A stretch of 64,000 nt of DNA, from positions 111,420 to 175,419 of the forward strand of contig NZ_ATVS01000005.1 of NCBI RefSeq assembly GCF_000420845.1, written 5' to 3'. Origin of the DNA: Butyrivibrio sp. AE3009 (GTDB taxonomy: Bacteria; Bacillota; Clostridia; Lachnospirales; Lachnospiraceae). The notes under the pieces are model-generated. The model saw nothing but the letters and a program-made list of their open reading frames with translations. It made no database searches and had not been told where the DNA came from. Made by a program: the position numbers and the translations under genes. Below, one piece after another: positions 45,237 to 53,904 of this stretch (positions are counted from its first letter, which is position 1; each line of letters starts with the position of its first letter).

Positions 45237-47078
45237 GTGAATATATCTTTCCTTAAAGATTACTATTGTGATGAAGTAAGATGCGGCTTCTATGTTTCCG
45301 AAACAATGAAGCGTTATTGGGCTGCGCAGCTGACAGTTTTGTCTGAAATTGACCGAATCTGTTCTCGTCATGGATTAAACTGGTACAGTGATAGCGGAAC
45401 ACTCCTGGGGGCTGTAAGACATAAAGGTTTTATTCCCTGGGATGACGATATCGACATTGCTATGCTCAGAAACGATTATGAAAAATTCATTCTCTACGCC
45501 AAGGATGAGTTGCCGAAAGGATATCAGGTTTTAAGCATTTCTGATTCTGATGAGTATAAATTTCCCTTCGGAAGAATTACTAACAGCCATGCCATCGACA
45601 AAAATCCTGATTTCCTGGAAAAAAATCAGGGCTGTCCTTTCGTTGCGGGCGTAGATATATTCCCTCTTGATAGTGTATATGATGATGAAGAAAAAGAAAA
45701 TGACAGAGTAAAAAGGGGCAATCTTGTTTTCTCAACTATGGAAGGACTGCTTAAGCATACTCTTTCAGAAAGCGAGGTCAAAAAAAGAATAAAGACTATT
45801 GAAGAAGAGAACAACACCAGTATAAGCCCCGCCAACGACTATCGTGACCTGTTTCTTCTTTTTGAAAAAATAGTTAAGGAGTGCAATGATAGCAGCTCCA
45901 AGGATATAGCCCTGATATATATATGGGTTTCCGAAGGAAAATGCAGATATCATCGTTCTTACTATGACGTAACCATAGAACTTCCCTTTGAAACAACTTC
46001 CCTGAGAGCTCCGGCAGAATACCACAATATTCTTGGTTCCTATTATGGTGACTATATGAAAATAGTCATGGGCACAGCAGTTCATAATTACCCAGTCTAC
46101 AGAGGTTTAGAAAACCTGTACAAAGACCATTTCGGAAGGTACCCACACAGATATTGTTTCAGAAAAGATTCGTTTGCTCCGATCACAAAAAGGAAAACTT
46201 TAAAGCAGGAGCAGCTGGCTCTATTGAAAACACTCCACGAGATCCACGGAAAACTCAATGACATCATTATCAGAAGCAGTATTGAAAACGCTATTCCTTT
46301 TTTTGAAGTATGTCAAAAAACTGCTATTTCTGTGGGAACAATGCTGGAAAATAGATATGATGTCGGAACTGATGCAGTATATGCTCTTGAAAAATACTGT
46401 GATAAGGTAAGTGATACATACAGCTGCTGGGAGGAAACATCTCCGGAAGAACTGGATAAATGTCTTGCTGATGCAGAGCATCTGATCAGCGAGCTCTTTG
46501 ATACTGCGAAAAAGAATATTCTCTTTCTATTATGTAAAGCATCCTGGTGGGATTCTATAAAAGATGTATATGAATCAGCTATAAATTCCGGGAACAATGT
46601 TAACGTAATTCCTATACCATATAGGTACATAGATAACAGAAAAATGGTTGGAGAAGCCATCAGTGATTTTGCTGTTTTCAAAGAAATGCCGCAGCTGACT
46701 GAAAACATTACAGACTTTGATGGTTATAAGATAGATCAGATACACCCCGATATCATCGTAATTCAATTCCCCTACGACGGTTATAGTACAATAATGGCAA
46801 TTCCTGAGCAGCTCTATTCAAATAATCTGTCAAAATATACAGACAAACTGGTATATGTTCCTTTTATTGACCCCAAGCCGCCAATATCTGAGAATAGCGT
46901 GGCATACATGGCTATGCAGGATATTATTGAACAGCCTGCCGTATTCAATGCGGATAAAGTTTTGGTAAGATCATCAGAACTAAAAGATTGTTACATAAAG
47001 CATTTGGCCGCAATGACAGGAAAGGATACAGAAAAATACTGGAACAACAGGATAGACCTATTTTCTGCTCCTCTTTAA
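45237..47078 (+). CDS. LicD-family phosphotransferase with C-terminal extension
   Basis: 613 residues. Residues about 20-290 form the LicD domain (S-G-T-L-L-G-A-V-R-H near 52-61, G-F-I-P-W-D-D-D-I-D-I near 63-73), which transfers phosphocholine from CDP-choline to glycans. Residues about 420-613 are a separate fold (I-L-F-L-L-C-K-A-S-W-W, Y-V-P-F-I-D-P-K-P) like the N part of glycerophosphotransferase-type proteins. GTG start with GAGGA upstream. CDP-choline would come from the convergent licA-licC genes; the 3' ends overlap by 21 bases. Confidence 0.8.
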   Translation: MNISFLKDYYCDEVRCGFYVSETMKRYWAAQLTVLSEIDRICSRHGLNWYSDSGTLLGAVRHKGFIPWDDDIDIAMLRNDYEKFILYAKDELPKGYQVLSISDSDEYKFPFGRITNSHAIDKNPDFLEKNQGCPFVAGVDIFPLDSVYDDEEKENDRVKRGNLVFSTMEGLLKHTLSESEVKKRIKTIEEENNTSISPANDYRDLFLLFEKIVKECNDSSSKDIALIYIWVSEGKCRYHRSYYDVTIELPFETTSLRAPAEYHNILGSYYGDYMKIVMGTAVHNYPVYRGLENLYKDHFGRYPHRYCFRKDSFAPITKRKTLKQEQLALLKTLHEIHGKLNDIIIRSSIENAIPFFEVCQKTAISVGTMLENRYDVGTDAVYALEKYCDKVSDTYSCWEETSPEELDKCLADAEHLISELFDTAKKNILFLLCKASWWDSIKDVYESAINSGNNVNVIPIPYRYIDNRKMVGEAISDFAVFKEMPQLTENITDFDGYKIDQIHPDIIVIQFPYDGYSTIMAIPEQLYSNNLSKYTDKLVYVPFIDPKPPISENSVAYMAMQDIIEQPAVFNADKVLVRSSELKDCYIKHLAAMTGKDTEKYWNNRIDLFSAPL

Positions 47079-48575
47079 AGCTGTTCCTGCATCTTTGAAA
47101 AAACCTGCCACCATAGCCAGCATGATAATTCCTATAGGCAGGGCGGTGATGATGCTGACCGACTGGATATTACTCATAGTGCTTCCGGAAAATACTAGAG
47201 CTATTGGCAGGGTGATCAGAATGATGCACCAGGTAAGAACCACTATCCAATGAGGTTTTGCGTTCTCTTCAAGGGCTTCATAGCTGTAGCAGGCTGCCGT
47301 ATAAGCTATGGCATCGAAGGACGTGGAATAAAACAGAATCATACTTATCATGATGATTATCAGCACCACGGAAGGAAAATTCATTGTGCTGATAATGCTT
47401 AGTATTGTCTCGTAAATATCATTATTTTCTCTATAAGTGCTGATAAAATCGGCCTGTCCCATCAGCTGTTTTCCCAGGGAATAGTTACCAAGAATTATGA
47501 AACTGACTAATGTTGATCCCACGCCAAACAGATAACCGCCCAAAATGGTTTGGCGTATTGTGCGACCTCTTGAGATATTTCCTATAAAAAACGGCGCCGC
47601 AATGCACCATACCATCCAGTAGGCCCAGTAATAGACAGTCCAGTCTTGGGGGAACATTGTGGTCCTTGCCGGATCTGTATAGGTTGCAAATTCAAAGAAA
47701 TGCTGAAGCATTAGCCCGAAACTCTGAAAACCATTTTCGATAATGAATCTCTTTTGGTCATTACAGACAAAAACAAAAATAAGCAGCCCAAAAAAGAAGC
47801 CGATGCAGCATTTCGCAAGAAGATCCACACCTTTTATTCCATGAAGAATGGCATAGGAATATATGACACAGGTTATCAGTAAAATGATTATTGTAAAAAG
47901 ATTTCTGCTTATATTGATTCCGAAAAATGAGATTATTACACCGGACAAAAGAGGTGTTGCTATAGAAAAAGTGGTAGCTGTTCCTGCTATAAGTGCAAAC
48001 AAAGAAAAAATATCAATTATCTTCCCGGGAAGCTTGTCTGAATAGTTCCCCAATAGTGGCCTGCAGGCCTCTGAAAAGCGCAGGCGATTACGTTTTTTTA
48101 CATGGATCATAAATCCGAAAATAACCGCTAATACAAGATAAAAAGACCATGGGATAAAGCTCCAATGAAACATGGGAAAAACTCCAGCATAATCTGTCAT
48201 GCTTCCAAGCTCGCTTATATGTGGGTTTTCCGAATACATTATCCATTCTGAAAAGGAGTAAACAATAATATCCGCCGCCAGTCCGCAGGTAAACATCATG
48301 CTTCCCCAGGAAAAAAAGGAGTATTTGGGTTTTTCATCAGGATTACCCAGGACGATATCTCCATATCTTGAAAAAGCAAGAAATATAGAAAGTAAAAAGA
48401 AAAACAAACCAAGTATAAGAAAAAAGACGCCAAAAGTGTCTGCAACCAAATATCTAAGGAGGCTGATAATAGAATTGGAAGCAGCAGGAAGTGCAAAAAT
48501 GCAGGCTGAAACTACAGCTATCAGTAATAATGGTATAAGAAAAACAAGCCAATCAAACTTTCTTTTGCTATTCAT
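47058..48575 (-). CDS. BCCT-family choline/betaine transporter
   Basis: 505 residues, 12 predicted membrane helices. Family signs include the W-rich stretch P-M-F-H-W-S-F-I-P-W and T-V-Y-Y-W-A-Y-W-M-V-W-C, the substrate box. BCCT carriers import choline, betaine or carnitine with Na+ or H+. It is the last gene of licA-licC-BCCT and would feed choline to the kinase, taking the role of LicB, which belongs to another family in Haemophilus and pneumococcus. ATG 48575 overlaps the licC stop (TGATG); a GTG one codon earlier is possible. Confidence 0.88.
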   Translation of the reverse strand: MNSKRKFDWLVFLIPLLLIAVVSACIFALPAASNSIISLLRYLVADTFGVFFLILGLFFFLLSIFLAFSRYGDIVLGNPDEKPKYSFFSWGSMMFTCGLAADIIVYSFSEWIMYSENPHISELGSMTDYAGVFPMFHWSFIPWSFYLVLAVIFGFMIHVKKRNRLRFSEACRPLLGNYSDKLPGKIIDIFSLFALIAGTATTFSIATPLLSGVIISFFGINISRNLFTIIILLITCVIYSYAILHGIKGVDLLAKCCIGFFFGLLIFVFVCNDQKRFIIENGFQSFGLMLQHFFEFATYTDPARTTMFPQDWTVYYWAYWMVWCIAAPFFIGNISRGRTIRQTILGGYLFGVGSTLVSFIILGNYSLGKQLMGQADFISTYRENNDIYETILSIISTMNFPSVVLIIIMISMILFYSTSFDAIAYTAACYSYEALEENAKPHWIVVLTWCIILITLPIALVFSGSTMSNIQSVSIITALPIGIIMLAMVAGFFKDAGTALKRSRK

Positions 48576-49291
48576 CACTCTTTTTCCAAATATTCTGAAT
48601 ATGACTCGTCAATGGTTGCAAGTTCCTGTAAATCGTCTATTTCAATAACATCGCCAAGCTGCATCTTCATTATTCCGAGATCGAAATCATCAGGGTATAT
48701 GAACAATGCTAAATCGTCCCAGTAAATATCGCAGTTTTTATGCTGGACAAATTCTCGTTCCAAGCAGTCCCTGAGTCTTTCTCCATCCTCTTTGGTCCAT
48801 CTGGAAACGGAAAAAAGCTGCCATCCCAGATTACCGCCGTTTCTGGAACAGGATATTACTCTGTTATTCTCCACCTGCATGAGCCATTCCTTGGTGGGCT
48901 CCTCTGTCCAAACAGCGTTGTATCCGGATTTTTCAAAGTCTGCTCTTAGGACCTTGGGATTTACAATAATCTGATCTCCATCAAGGACTATAGCATCTTC
49001 GAGATATTTTCTGGCACAATAAAGTGAGGCTATGTTATTGGCTCTGTCGAAAAATGGATTGTCGATCAGAGTTATGCCTTCAATGCTCTTGAGGTATTCA
49101 AACTGCTCTTTTTTGTATCCGACTACTATATAAATCTCAGTTATGCCGTTAGCATGTAGCGCAGCGATTATTCCGTCTATCATTCTTGTGCCCTTGACCT
49201 TAACTAAGGGCTTGGGTACAGAAAGAGTCAATGGCTGCATTCTTTTACCTGCTCCGGCTGCTAAGATGATTGCTCTTTTAAGTTTATACAT
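48575..49291 (-). CDS. licC: LicC-like choline-phosphate cytidylyltransferase
   Basis: 238 residues. Sugar-nucleotidyltransferase fold: A-I-I-L-A-A-G-A-G-K-R-M-x-P-L-T near 7-22, K-P-L-V-K-V near 27-32, and a V-L-D-G-D-Q acidic site near 98-103. The W-T-E-E-P-T-K-E-W region (about 122-130) fits LicC, which makes CDP-choline. It overlaps licA by 8 bases and the transporter gene at its end, giving tight coupling. The product name rests on family pattern plus the licA/licD context. Confidence 0.85.
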   Translation of the reverse strand: MYKLKRAIILAAGAGKRMQPLTLSVPKPLVKVKGTRMIDGIIAALHANGITEIYIVVGYKKEQFEYLKSIEGITLIDNPFFDRANNIASLYCARKYLEDAIVLDGDQIIVNPKVLRADFEKSGYNAVWTEEPTKEWLMQVENNRVISCSRNGGNLGWQLFSVSRWTKEDGERLRDCLEREFVQHKNCDIYWDDLALFIYPDDFDLGIMKMQLGDVIEIDDLQELATIDESYSEYLEKE

Positions 49292-50162
49292 TGTCGTTTA
49301 TTTCTTTCCTGGCAATTTCGTAAAAGTCTTTGGCGTAATTATACTGAATCTGTGAATACTCGCCAAAGTGATTTCCCTTCATTTGCTTGAACTCACACCA
49401 GTTGCTCCACAATAGTCCACAGATGGCCACATAGCAGTATATTTTGGCTCTGATCCGGCCTTCACATTCATCGCAAAAATAGATATCTATAAGTTGGTCT
49501 ATTTGAGCCTTGCCATAATAGGAATAAATGGCAAACATCGCAATATCCACGTGAGGGTCCTGCATGCCTGCGTATTCCCAGTCGATCAGTTCTACTTTTT
49601 CTTTTCCTGTTATAAGAAAATTGTCTGGAACAGCGTCAATATGGGTAAGACAATGCTCCCTGCTGTTTGCTGATACATAATCCTTCAGAGACTGAACCTT
49701 TCTTTTGGTCTCTTTATAATCGTCGTGTACAGACTGATTATCGCCCCATAGCATCTCGTACTTATCAATCTGCTGAAAAAGATTGAATTCATGATCCACG
49801 GAAAGCTTTATGGAATGCATTTTTCTCAATGCTTTTATGCACATACTAACGTCAGCTATGTCTTTAGGATTGCAGACTCTTGCGTTATCGACAAACTCTG
49901 TGATCTTGTATCCCTTTTCATCTATGTAGATAGGAGAGCTGCAAATGTCCTTGCCTTCGATGGCCTTATAGGATGCCATTTCCTGCTTTCGGTCAACCAG
50001 CTGCTCCGTTCCTGCTCCCGGAAGCCTGAAGATATACTTCTTATTATCGAGATAAAAAAGAAATGATTGGTTAGTCATTCCTTTTTTCAACGATTGTATA
50101 TCTGTTATGTATTTGGGGGATACATCCATAAGGGATGCAATAGCCTTTTTTACGTCATCCAA
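49284..50162 (-). CDS. licA: LicA-like choline kinase
   Basis: 292 residues. Choline/ethanolamine kinase family: N-x-S-F-L-F-Y near 31-37, F-R-L-P-G-A-G-T near 46-53, the catalytic H-I-D-A-V-P-D-N near 177-184 (the HxDxxxxN motif) and L-I-D-W-E-Y-A-G near 195. It phosphorylates imported choline. It starts with TTG at 50162; GGAG lies 10 bases upstream and no in-frame ATG is near. First gene of the lic unit. A repeat element and a divergent toxin-antitoxin pair lie behind its start. Confidence 0.85.
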   Translation of the reverse strand: MDDVKKAIASLMDVSPKYITDIQSLKKGMTNQSFLFYLDNKKYIFRLPGAGTEQLVDRKQEMASYKAIEGKDICSSPIYIDEKGYKITEFVDNARVCNPKDIADVSMCIKALRKMHSIKLSVDHEFNLFQQIDKYEMLWGDNQSVHDDYKETKRKVQSLKDYVSANSREHCLTHIDAVPDNFLITGKEKVELIDWEYAGMQDPHVDIAMFAIYSYYGKAQIDQLIDIYFCDECEGRIRAKIYCYVAICGLLWSNWCEFKQMKGNHFGEYSQIQYNYAKDFYEIARKEINDNV

Positions 50163-50483
50163 AATGTATATACTCCATTGAATCCGGCATAATGGTCTAA
50201 TCTAAGTATATCATATTACAGGATGCGTTTTAACACTATTACGTTTATTCGATTGGGGGATAGAGAACTTGGGGATTGTCCCAAAGTTGATGTTTCACAA
50301 GGTGATTCTCTGAACGCTGAGAATCCGGTAAGATAAGGCACTTCAAGGAATAATAAAGCCCGCGGCATTGACACATTGAACAGCCGCGGGCTTTATGTAG
50401 GCAATAATTGAAAAAGTACACAAATTGACAAAAATGTACTCTTTACATATAATTAACATACATTCTCATGGAGGTGATAGTGT
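50163..50483. other. Divergent spacer between licA and the TA cassette
   Basis: No gene is evident. It holds the repeat copy A (50265-50396) and the ribosome binding site GGAGGTGAT (50470-50478) of the interrupted toxin gene. Confidence 0.55.
50265..50396 (+). repeat. Hairpin-bearing dispersed repeat, copy A
   Basis: It begins with a near-palindrome GAACTTGGGGATTGTCCC, then a CTGAACGC stretch, and ends with a perfect 13-bp stem (50354-50366 with 50383-50395) built on AAAGCCCGCGG. Copy B at 53019-53127 has the same order of elements in the same orientation, minus about 15 bases. Confidence 0.75.
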
Positions 50484-50869
50484 ATGGACAAGTGTGAAAA
50501 GGATCCAGACGGTTACGGCCCGGATGACATTGTCGCTAAGCTTAGGCGATATATTGATTCGGGCAGAAACGGAATCGATTATACATTTTTGTACAGAGAT
50601 AAAAATGAAGAGTTTTTTCAAAGTATATTATCACCGAAAATGATCGTATAGATATTTTGAGAAAGCTTACTACAGATAGTTATAGTGGGTGGGAATATAG
50701 CGATAATCCCAATTTTCCTCGAGATATTGTACATGTTTTCAAATATGCAGCGTCTTTTATTCCAAGGGGAATAGAAGATGCTCCGAGTGAAATGGTTAGG
50801 CTTTATATTAAAATCACTTGGTCTAAGTACCAAAATAATATTTTACTTATAATATCATTTCATGATTAA
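50484..50869 (+). pseudogene. MqsR-like toxin gene interrupted by a frameshift
   Basis: A 55-residue frame (50484-50651) with the strong site GGAGGTGAT upstream is followed in the -1 frame by about 70 residues to 50869. Joined near 50613-50630, where a run of six T lies, they read as one protein of about 125 residues ending in L-Y-I-K-I-T-W and I-L-L-I-I-S-F. The ending resembles the Y-L-K-I-T..L-I-V-S-F-K end of MqsR toxins. The next gene is a zinc-finger antitoxin, as in mqsRA. Either a mutation silenced the toxin or the T-run allows -1 frameshifting. The family link is tentative. Confidence 0.5.
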
Positions 50870-50918
50870 TTAAGGGGATTTAGCTTTTTTATTGCTTTGG
50901 GGATGTAGGAGAGTGTAG

Positions 50919-51911
50919 ATGGATATTTTTATGGATAAGGTTTTATGCGCTGAATGCGGATGTATGCAGGAATATGACATTGTTTCTGAAAAAAGTGAAA
51001 GAGTTTGGAATGGAATAACATGTAACTTTAATAAACGGGTCGCATTATGCAAAAAGTGTGGACACAGGGTATATGTTCCCGGAATGGATGATCTCAACGA
51101 GAATGAATTTGATGTAAAATGCCGAGAAGAGCATGATTATATTCTTGTTGGAGAAATTGAAGAAATACTTGAGAAATATGATGTGGACAAGAGGCCCCTT
51201 TCCAAAGTCTTGGGACTTGGTGAGCATACAATTGAAAACTATCTAAAGGGTCAGCTGCCAAGTAAGCGTTATTCAGATATGCTTCGCAGAGTTCTGGGAT
51301 GTTATCTTTACATGCAGAATTATTATGAAAGTAATAAAGATAAGTTGAACAAACATGCTGCTGAAAGATTGGAAAAGAGGCTGAACTTCTACGATCAGAT
51401 TAATTCTCATGAATCAAAAATTGAAGAAGTTGCGTTATATATTCTTAATTCAAAATATGAGATAACCAATATGTCTTTGCAAAAGCTTTTGTATTATATT
51501 GAGGCGTTTGCGCAGGTGCTACTTGGCAAAAAGATTTTTGACGAGCGCTGCGAAGCATGGGCATATGGCCCGGTATATCCCAAGATTTATTCTAAATATA
51601 AATCCTTTGGAGAATCACAGATTATTGTTGATGAGATTGATTTGACTGATTGCCTTGATGAAAATGTGAAAAACATAATAGATTTTGTTTTGGGGAAATT
51701 TGCTATTTATAATGGAGTTACCTTAATGGATCTGAGCCATTCGGAATCCCCTTGGAAGGATGCACATTCCGGATATGGCAAAAAAGAACATTGTACGGAA
51801 CTGATAACTCATGACGCAATTACAGAATATTTTTCTGCTGTTAATGAAAAATATGATTTAAGCACTGATAATGGAGTAAAGAATTATATCGCATCGTTGG
51901 GGGTTATATGA
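50919..51911 (+). CDS. Panacea (SocA/DUF4065) antitoxin with zinc finger and HTH
   Basis: 330 residues. Residues 10-50: zinc finger with C-A-E-C and C-K-K-C, as in YgiT/MqsA-type antitoxins. Residues about 65-115: helix-turn-helix (V-L-G-L-G-E-H-T-I-E-N-Y-L-K-G). Residues about 140-310: Panacea/SocA domain (L-Q-K-L-L-Y-Y-I-E-A, A-W-A-Y-G-P-V-Y-P-x-I-Y, L-S-H-S-E-S-P-W). Panacea domains neutralise many different toxins and are swapped between systems. It follows the interrupted MqsR-like gene by 49 bases; AGGAG lies 7 bases before the ATG. It probably represses its own promoter. Confidence 0.8.
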   Translation: MDIFMDKVLCAECGCMQEYDIVSEKSERVWNGITCNFNKRVALCKKCGHRVYVPGMDDLNENEFDVKCREEHDYILVGEIEEILEKYDVDKRPLSKVLGLGEHTIENYLKGQLPSKRYSDMLRRVLGCYLYMQNYYESNKDKLNKHAAERLEKRLNFYDQINSHESKIEEVALYILNSKYEITNMSLQKLLYYIEAFAQVLLGKKIFDERCEAWAYGPVYPKIYSKYKSFGESQIIVDEIDLTDCLDENVKNIIDFVLGKFAIYNGVTLMDLSHSESPWKDAHSGYGKKEHCTELITHDAITEYFSAVNEKYDLSTDNGVKNYIASLGVI

Positions 51912-51956
51912 GTAGGGAAACTTGGGGTGCAGTGTAGAAGAACTGATTGACGATTT

Positions 51957-52367
51957 TTATATTATCCCCTGAGTCTTTAGATAAGCACTGACTTTGCAGA
52001 GCAGCTGTCTTGCCTTTGCTACCTGGTCTTCGCATTCTGCCTTGTTGGCTACATAGAAATCATCGTAATCAGATGAATTTCTGATTCTTTCCATACTCTG
52101 AAGGATGCGCAGATCATCACGGCTGAAAAAGTCACAGGGTTGATGGATAAATTCCTTGTTAAAAGTCTTTATTACTCCGTTATGCGATTCTGAGTCTTTG
52201 CCAATAGCTGCCAGAGCTGCTTTGACAGCTTTTTCTCCGGCATAAAAGGCACTATTGTTAGCGGATTTATAGTGCTCACACTGTAGCAGATCTGTAGCTT
52301 CATCAATAAGTTCCTTGGCTCGTTCATATCTTAACTTGGCAAGAGCACGCATATTATCAGCGTTCAT
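51957..52367 (-). CDS. HEPN domain protein (probable toxin)
   Basis: 136 residues, all helical, of the HEPN type (A-K-L-R-Y-E-R-A-K-E-L near 10-20, Y-Y/F-A-G-E-K-A-V-K-A-A-L near 42-53, R-I-R-N-S-S-D-Y near 95). It lacks the R-x4-H RNase motif of HepT and instead has R-N-S-S-D-Y, the UPF0332-like form. Its gene overlaps the nucleotidyltransferase gene by 11 bases, the common order of MNT-HEPN pairs. Convergent with the Panacea gene. Confidence 0.8.
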   Translation of the reverse strand: MNADNMRALAKLRYERAKELIDEATDLLQCEHYKSANNSAFYAGEKAVKAALAAIGKDSESHNGVIKTFNKEFIHQPCDFFSRDDLRILQSMERIRNSSDYDDFYVANKAECEDQVAKARQLLCKVSAYLKTQGII

Positions 52368-52896
52368 ATAGTATTATTCCGTCCTTTGCGATGTTTTTGA
52401 AAAATGGATACCAGGATTTCTTTTCTTCAAATTCCTTTTGGGGAAGGCAGACAAAATTTACGACAGCCATGGTATCAAAGCCAATCTGTGTAGCAAGTTC
52501 GTCCAGCTGATGGCTGTATTTTTTGACCTGTTCCCTGTCACTGTCGGTGAGAATGGCAATATCTATATCTGAATCGGCTGTATAATCACCTCTTGCGCAG
52601 GATCCATACAGTATTATCTTCCGGCAGTCTTCATTCATGATTTTGGGGAGCTCGTTTAGTATGGTATTTTTTATGGGTTCAAGAGTAATCTCAAGATCAT
52701 ACCCCTTATTTGTCTCTACTAATATCTTTTCCGAAATAGCCTGTTTAATAAAAGTTGCTACAGGCAGACCAGATTGCTCGATGGCGGGAAAAATATCATT
52801 TTCATACTCTTTTTTTTTGTAACGGACCTTGAGCTCCTGCTGTTTTTCCTTTATGTACTTCATGGTAGCCTTTTTGGAGGCATTATCGTAACTCAT
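52357..52896 (-). CDS. MNT-type nucleotidyltransferase (antitoxin)
   Basis: 179 residues. A helical N-terminal 75 residues (like a winged helix or RHH region) precedes a minimal nucleotidyltransferase: L-Y-G-S-C-A-R-G-D near 96-104 and D-S-D-I-D-I-A near 108-114, the GSx10DxD site complete. MntA-type antitoxins add AMP to the HEPN partner to silence it. First gene of the pair. The N-terminal extension could bind DNA for autoregulation. Confidence 0.85.
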   Translation of the reverse strand: MSYDNASKKATMKYIKEKQQELKVRYKKKEYENDIFPAIEQSGLPVATFIKQAISEKILVETNKGYDLEITLEPIKNTILNELPKIMNEDCRKIILYGSCARGDYTADSDIDIAILTDSDREQVKKYSHQLDELATQIGFDTMAVVNFVCLPQKEFEEKKSWYPFFKNIAKDGIILYER

Positions 52897-53018
52897 GTTG
52901 GTACCTCTTTGTCACTCAGTTAATGCATTTGTATCTGCCTAAAATTATAACAGTTTACCAAATACATGTCTATAGGGCACTATATCAAGTTGGGATCTGA
53001 CTCCATGGGGCTGGCATG

Positions 53019-53127
53019 GAACTTGGGGACTGTCCTCAAGTTGATTCTGTGAACGCCGAAAAGCTAGTAAAACAGCGCATTTCCAAGAATAATAAAGCCC
53101 GCGGCAATAAACGCTGCGGGCATTTTT
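53019..53127 (+). repeat. Hairpin-bearing dispersed repeat, copy B
   Basis: Same elements as copy A: GAACTTGGGGACTGTCC, GTGAACGCCG, AAGAATAATAAAGCCCGCGG. The stem (53097-53105 with 53113-53121) is followed by TTTTT, so here the end looks like a real terminator. It lies between the divergent MNT and DUF3990 genes; the rest of 52897-53238 shows no gene. Confidence 0.75.
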
Positions 53128-53238
53128 CGTGCATCAAAGGTGCCATAGCAGATTGAAAATATATCGCTGCAGAGATATAATTTAACTATCTCTACAGCGA
53201 TATATAATTGCGACAAGTGAGTCTTTATTGGAGGAATC

Positions 53239-53904
53239 ATGATAATCTATCACGGCTCGGAAAACATCATCTATAATCCGGTCTTTGGTGGCGGCAATCC
53301 CGGGAATGACTACGGGAGAGGCTTTTATTGCACCGAGGACAAGGAATTGTCCAAGGGATGGGCATGCAAGAAGGCTTCCGATGGCTTTTCGAACTGCTAC
53401 GAACTGGATACCAAGGGGCTTTCTATTTGTAATCTTAATGAGGATTATAATATTTTGAACTGGCTTGCTCTTTTGACCAGATACAGAGGCTATTGGCAGA
53501 AAAAGAGCATTGCCGAGGAGGCCAAGAACTTTTTACAGACAAACTATCTGGTGGATATATCCGGATTTGATGTGATCAGAGGTTATCGGGCAGATGTTTC
53601 CTATTTTTCATTTGTGCAGGATTTCATAATGGGAACCATTTCGCTGCAAAAGCTCTCTCAGGCAATGAAGCTGGGATGCCTTAATGACCAGATTGTGCTA
53701 AAGAGTAAAAAGGCCTTTGAGCAGCTTTCTTTTGTCAGCTATGAATCAGCGGAGGCGACAGTTTATTTCCCGCAGATGAGCACAAGGGATAAAAACGCAC
53801 GCCGGGAATATCAGGGACTTCGGCCATCAACAAGCATACTGGATGAGATATACATTCTGGATATCATGAGAGGAGGTGTTGACCTTGGGAAGCTGCGCAT
53901 ATGA
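53239..53904 (+). CDS. DUF3990 protein (ADP-ribosyltransferase-like toxin)
   Basis: 221 residues. Y-H-G-S at residues 4-7 and G-R-G-F-Y-C-T near 27-33 match the DUF3990/ADP-ribosyltransferase pattern; a conserved E-x-I-Y region near 205 fits the third motif. Such proteins occur as toxin parts of two-gene modules with XRE or DUF3791 partners. GGAGG lies before the ATG. Its 3' end overlaps the XRE gene by 20 bases. Cellular target unknown. Confidence 0.7.
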   Translation: MIIYHGSENIIYNPVFGGGNPGNDYGRGFYCTEDKELSKGWACKKASDGFSNCYELDTKGLSICNLNEDYNILNWLALLTRYRGYWQKKSIAEEAKNFLQTNYLVDISGFDVIRGYRADVSYFSFVQDFIMGTISLQKLSQAMKLGCLNDQIVLKSKKAFEQLSFVSYESAEATVYFPQMSTRDKNARREYQGLRPSTSILDEIYILDIMRGGVDLGKLRI

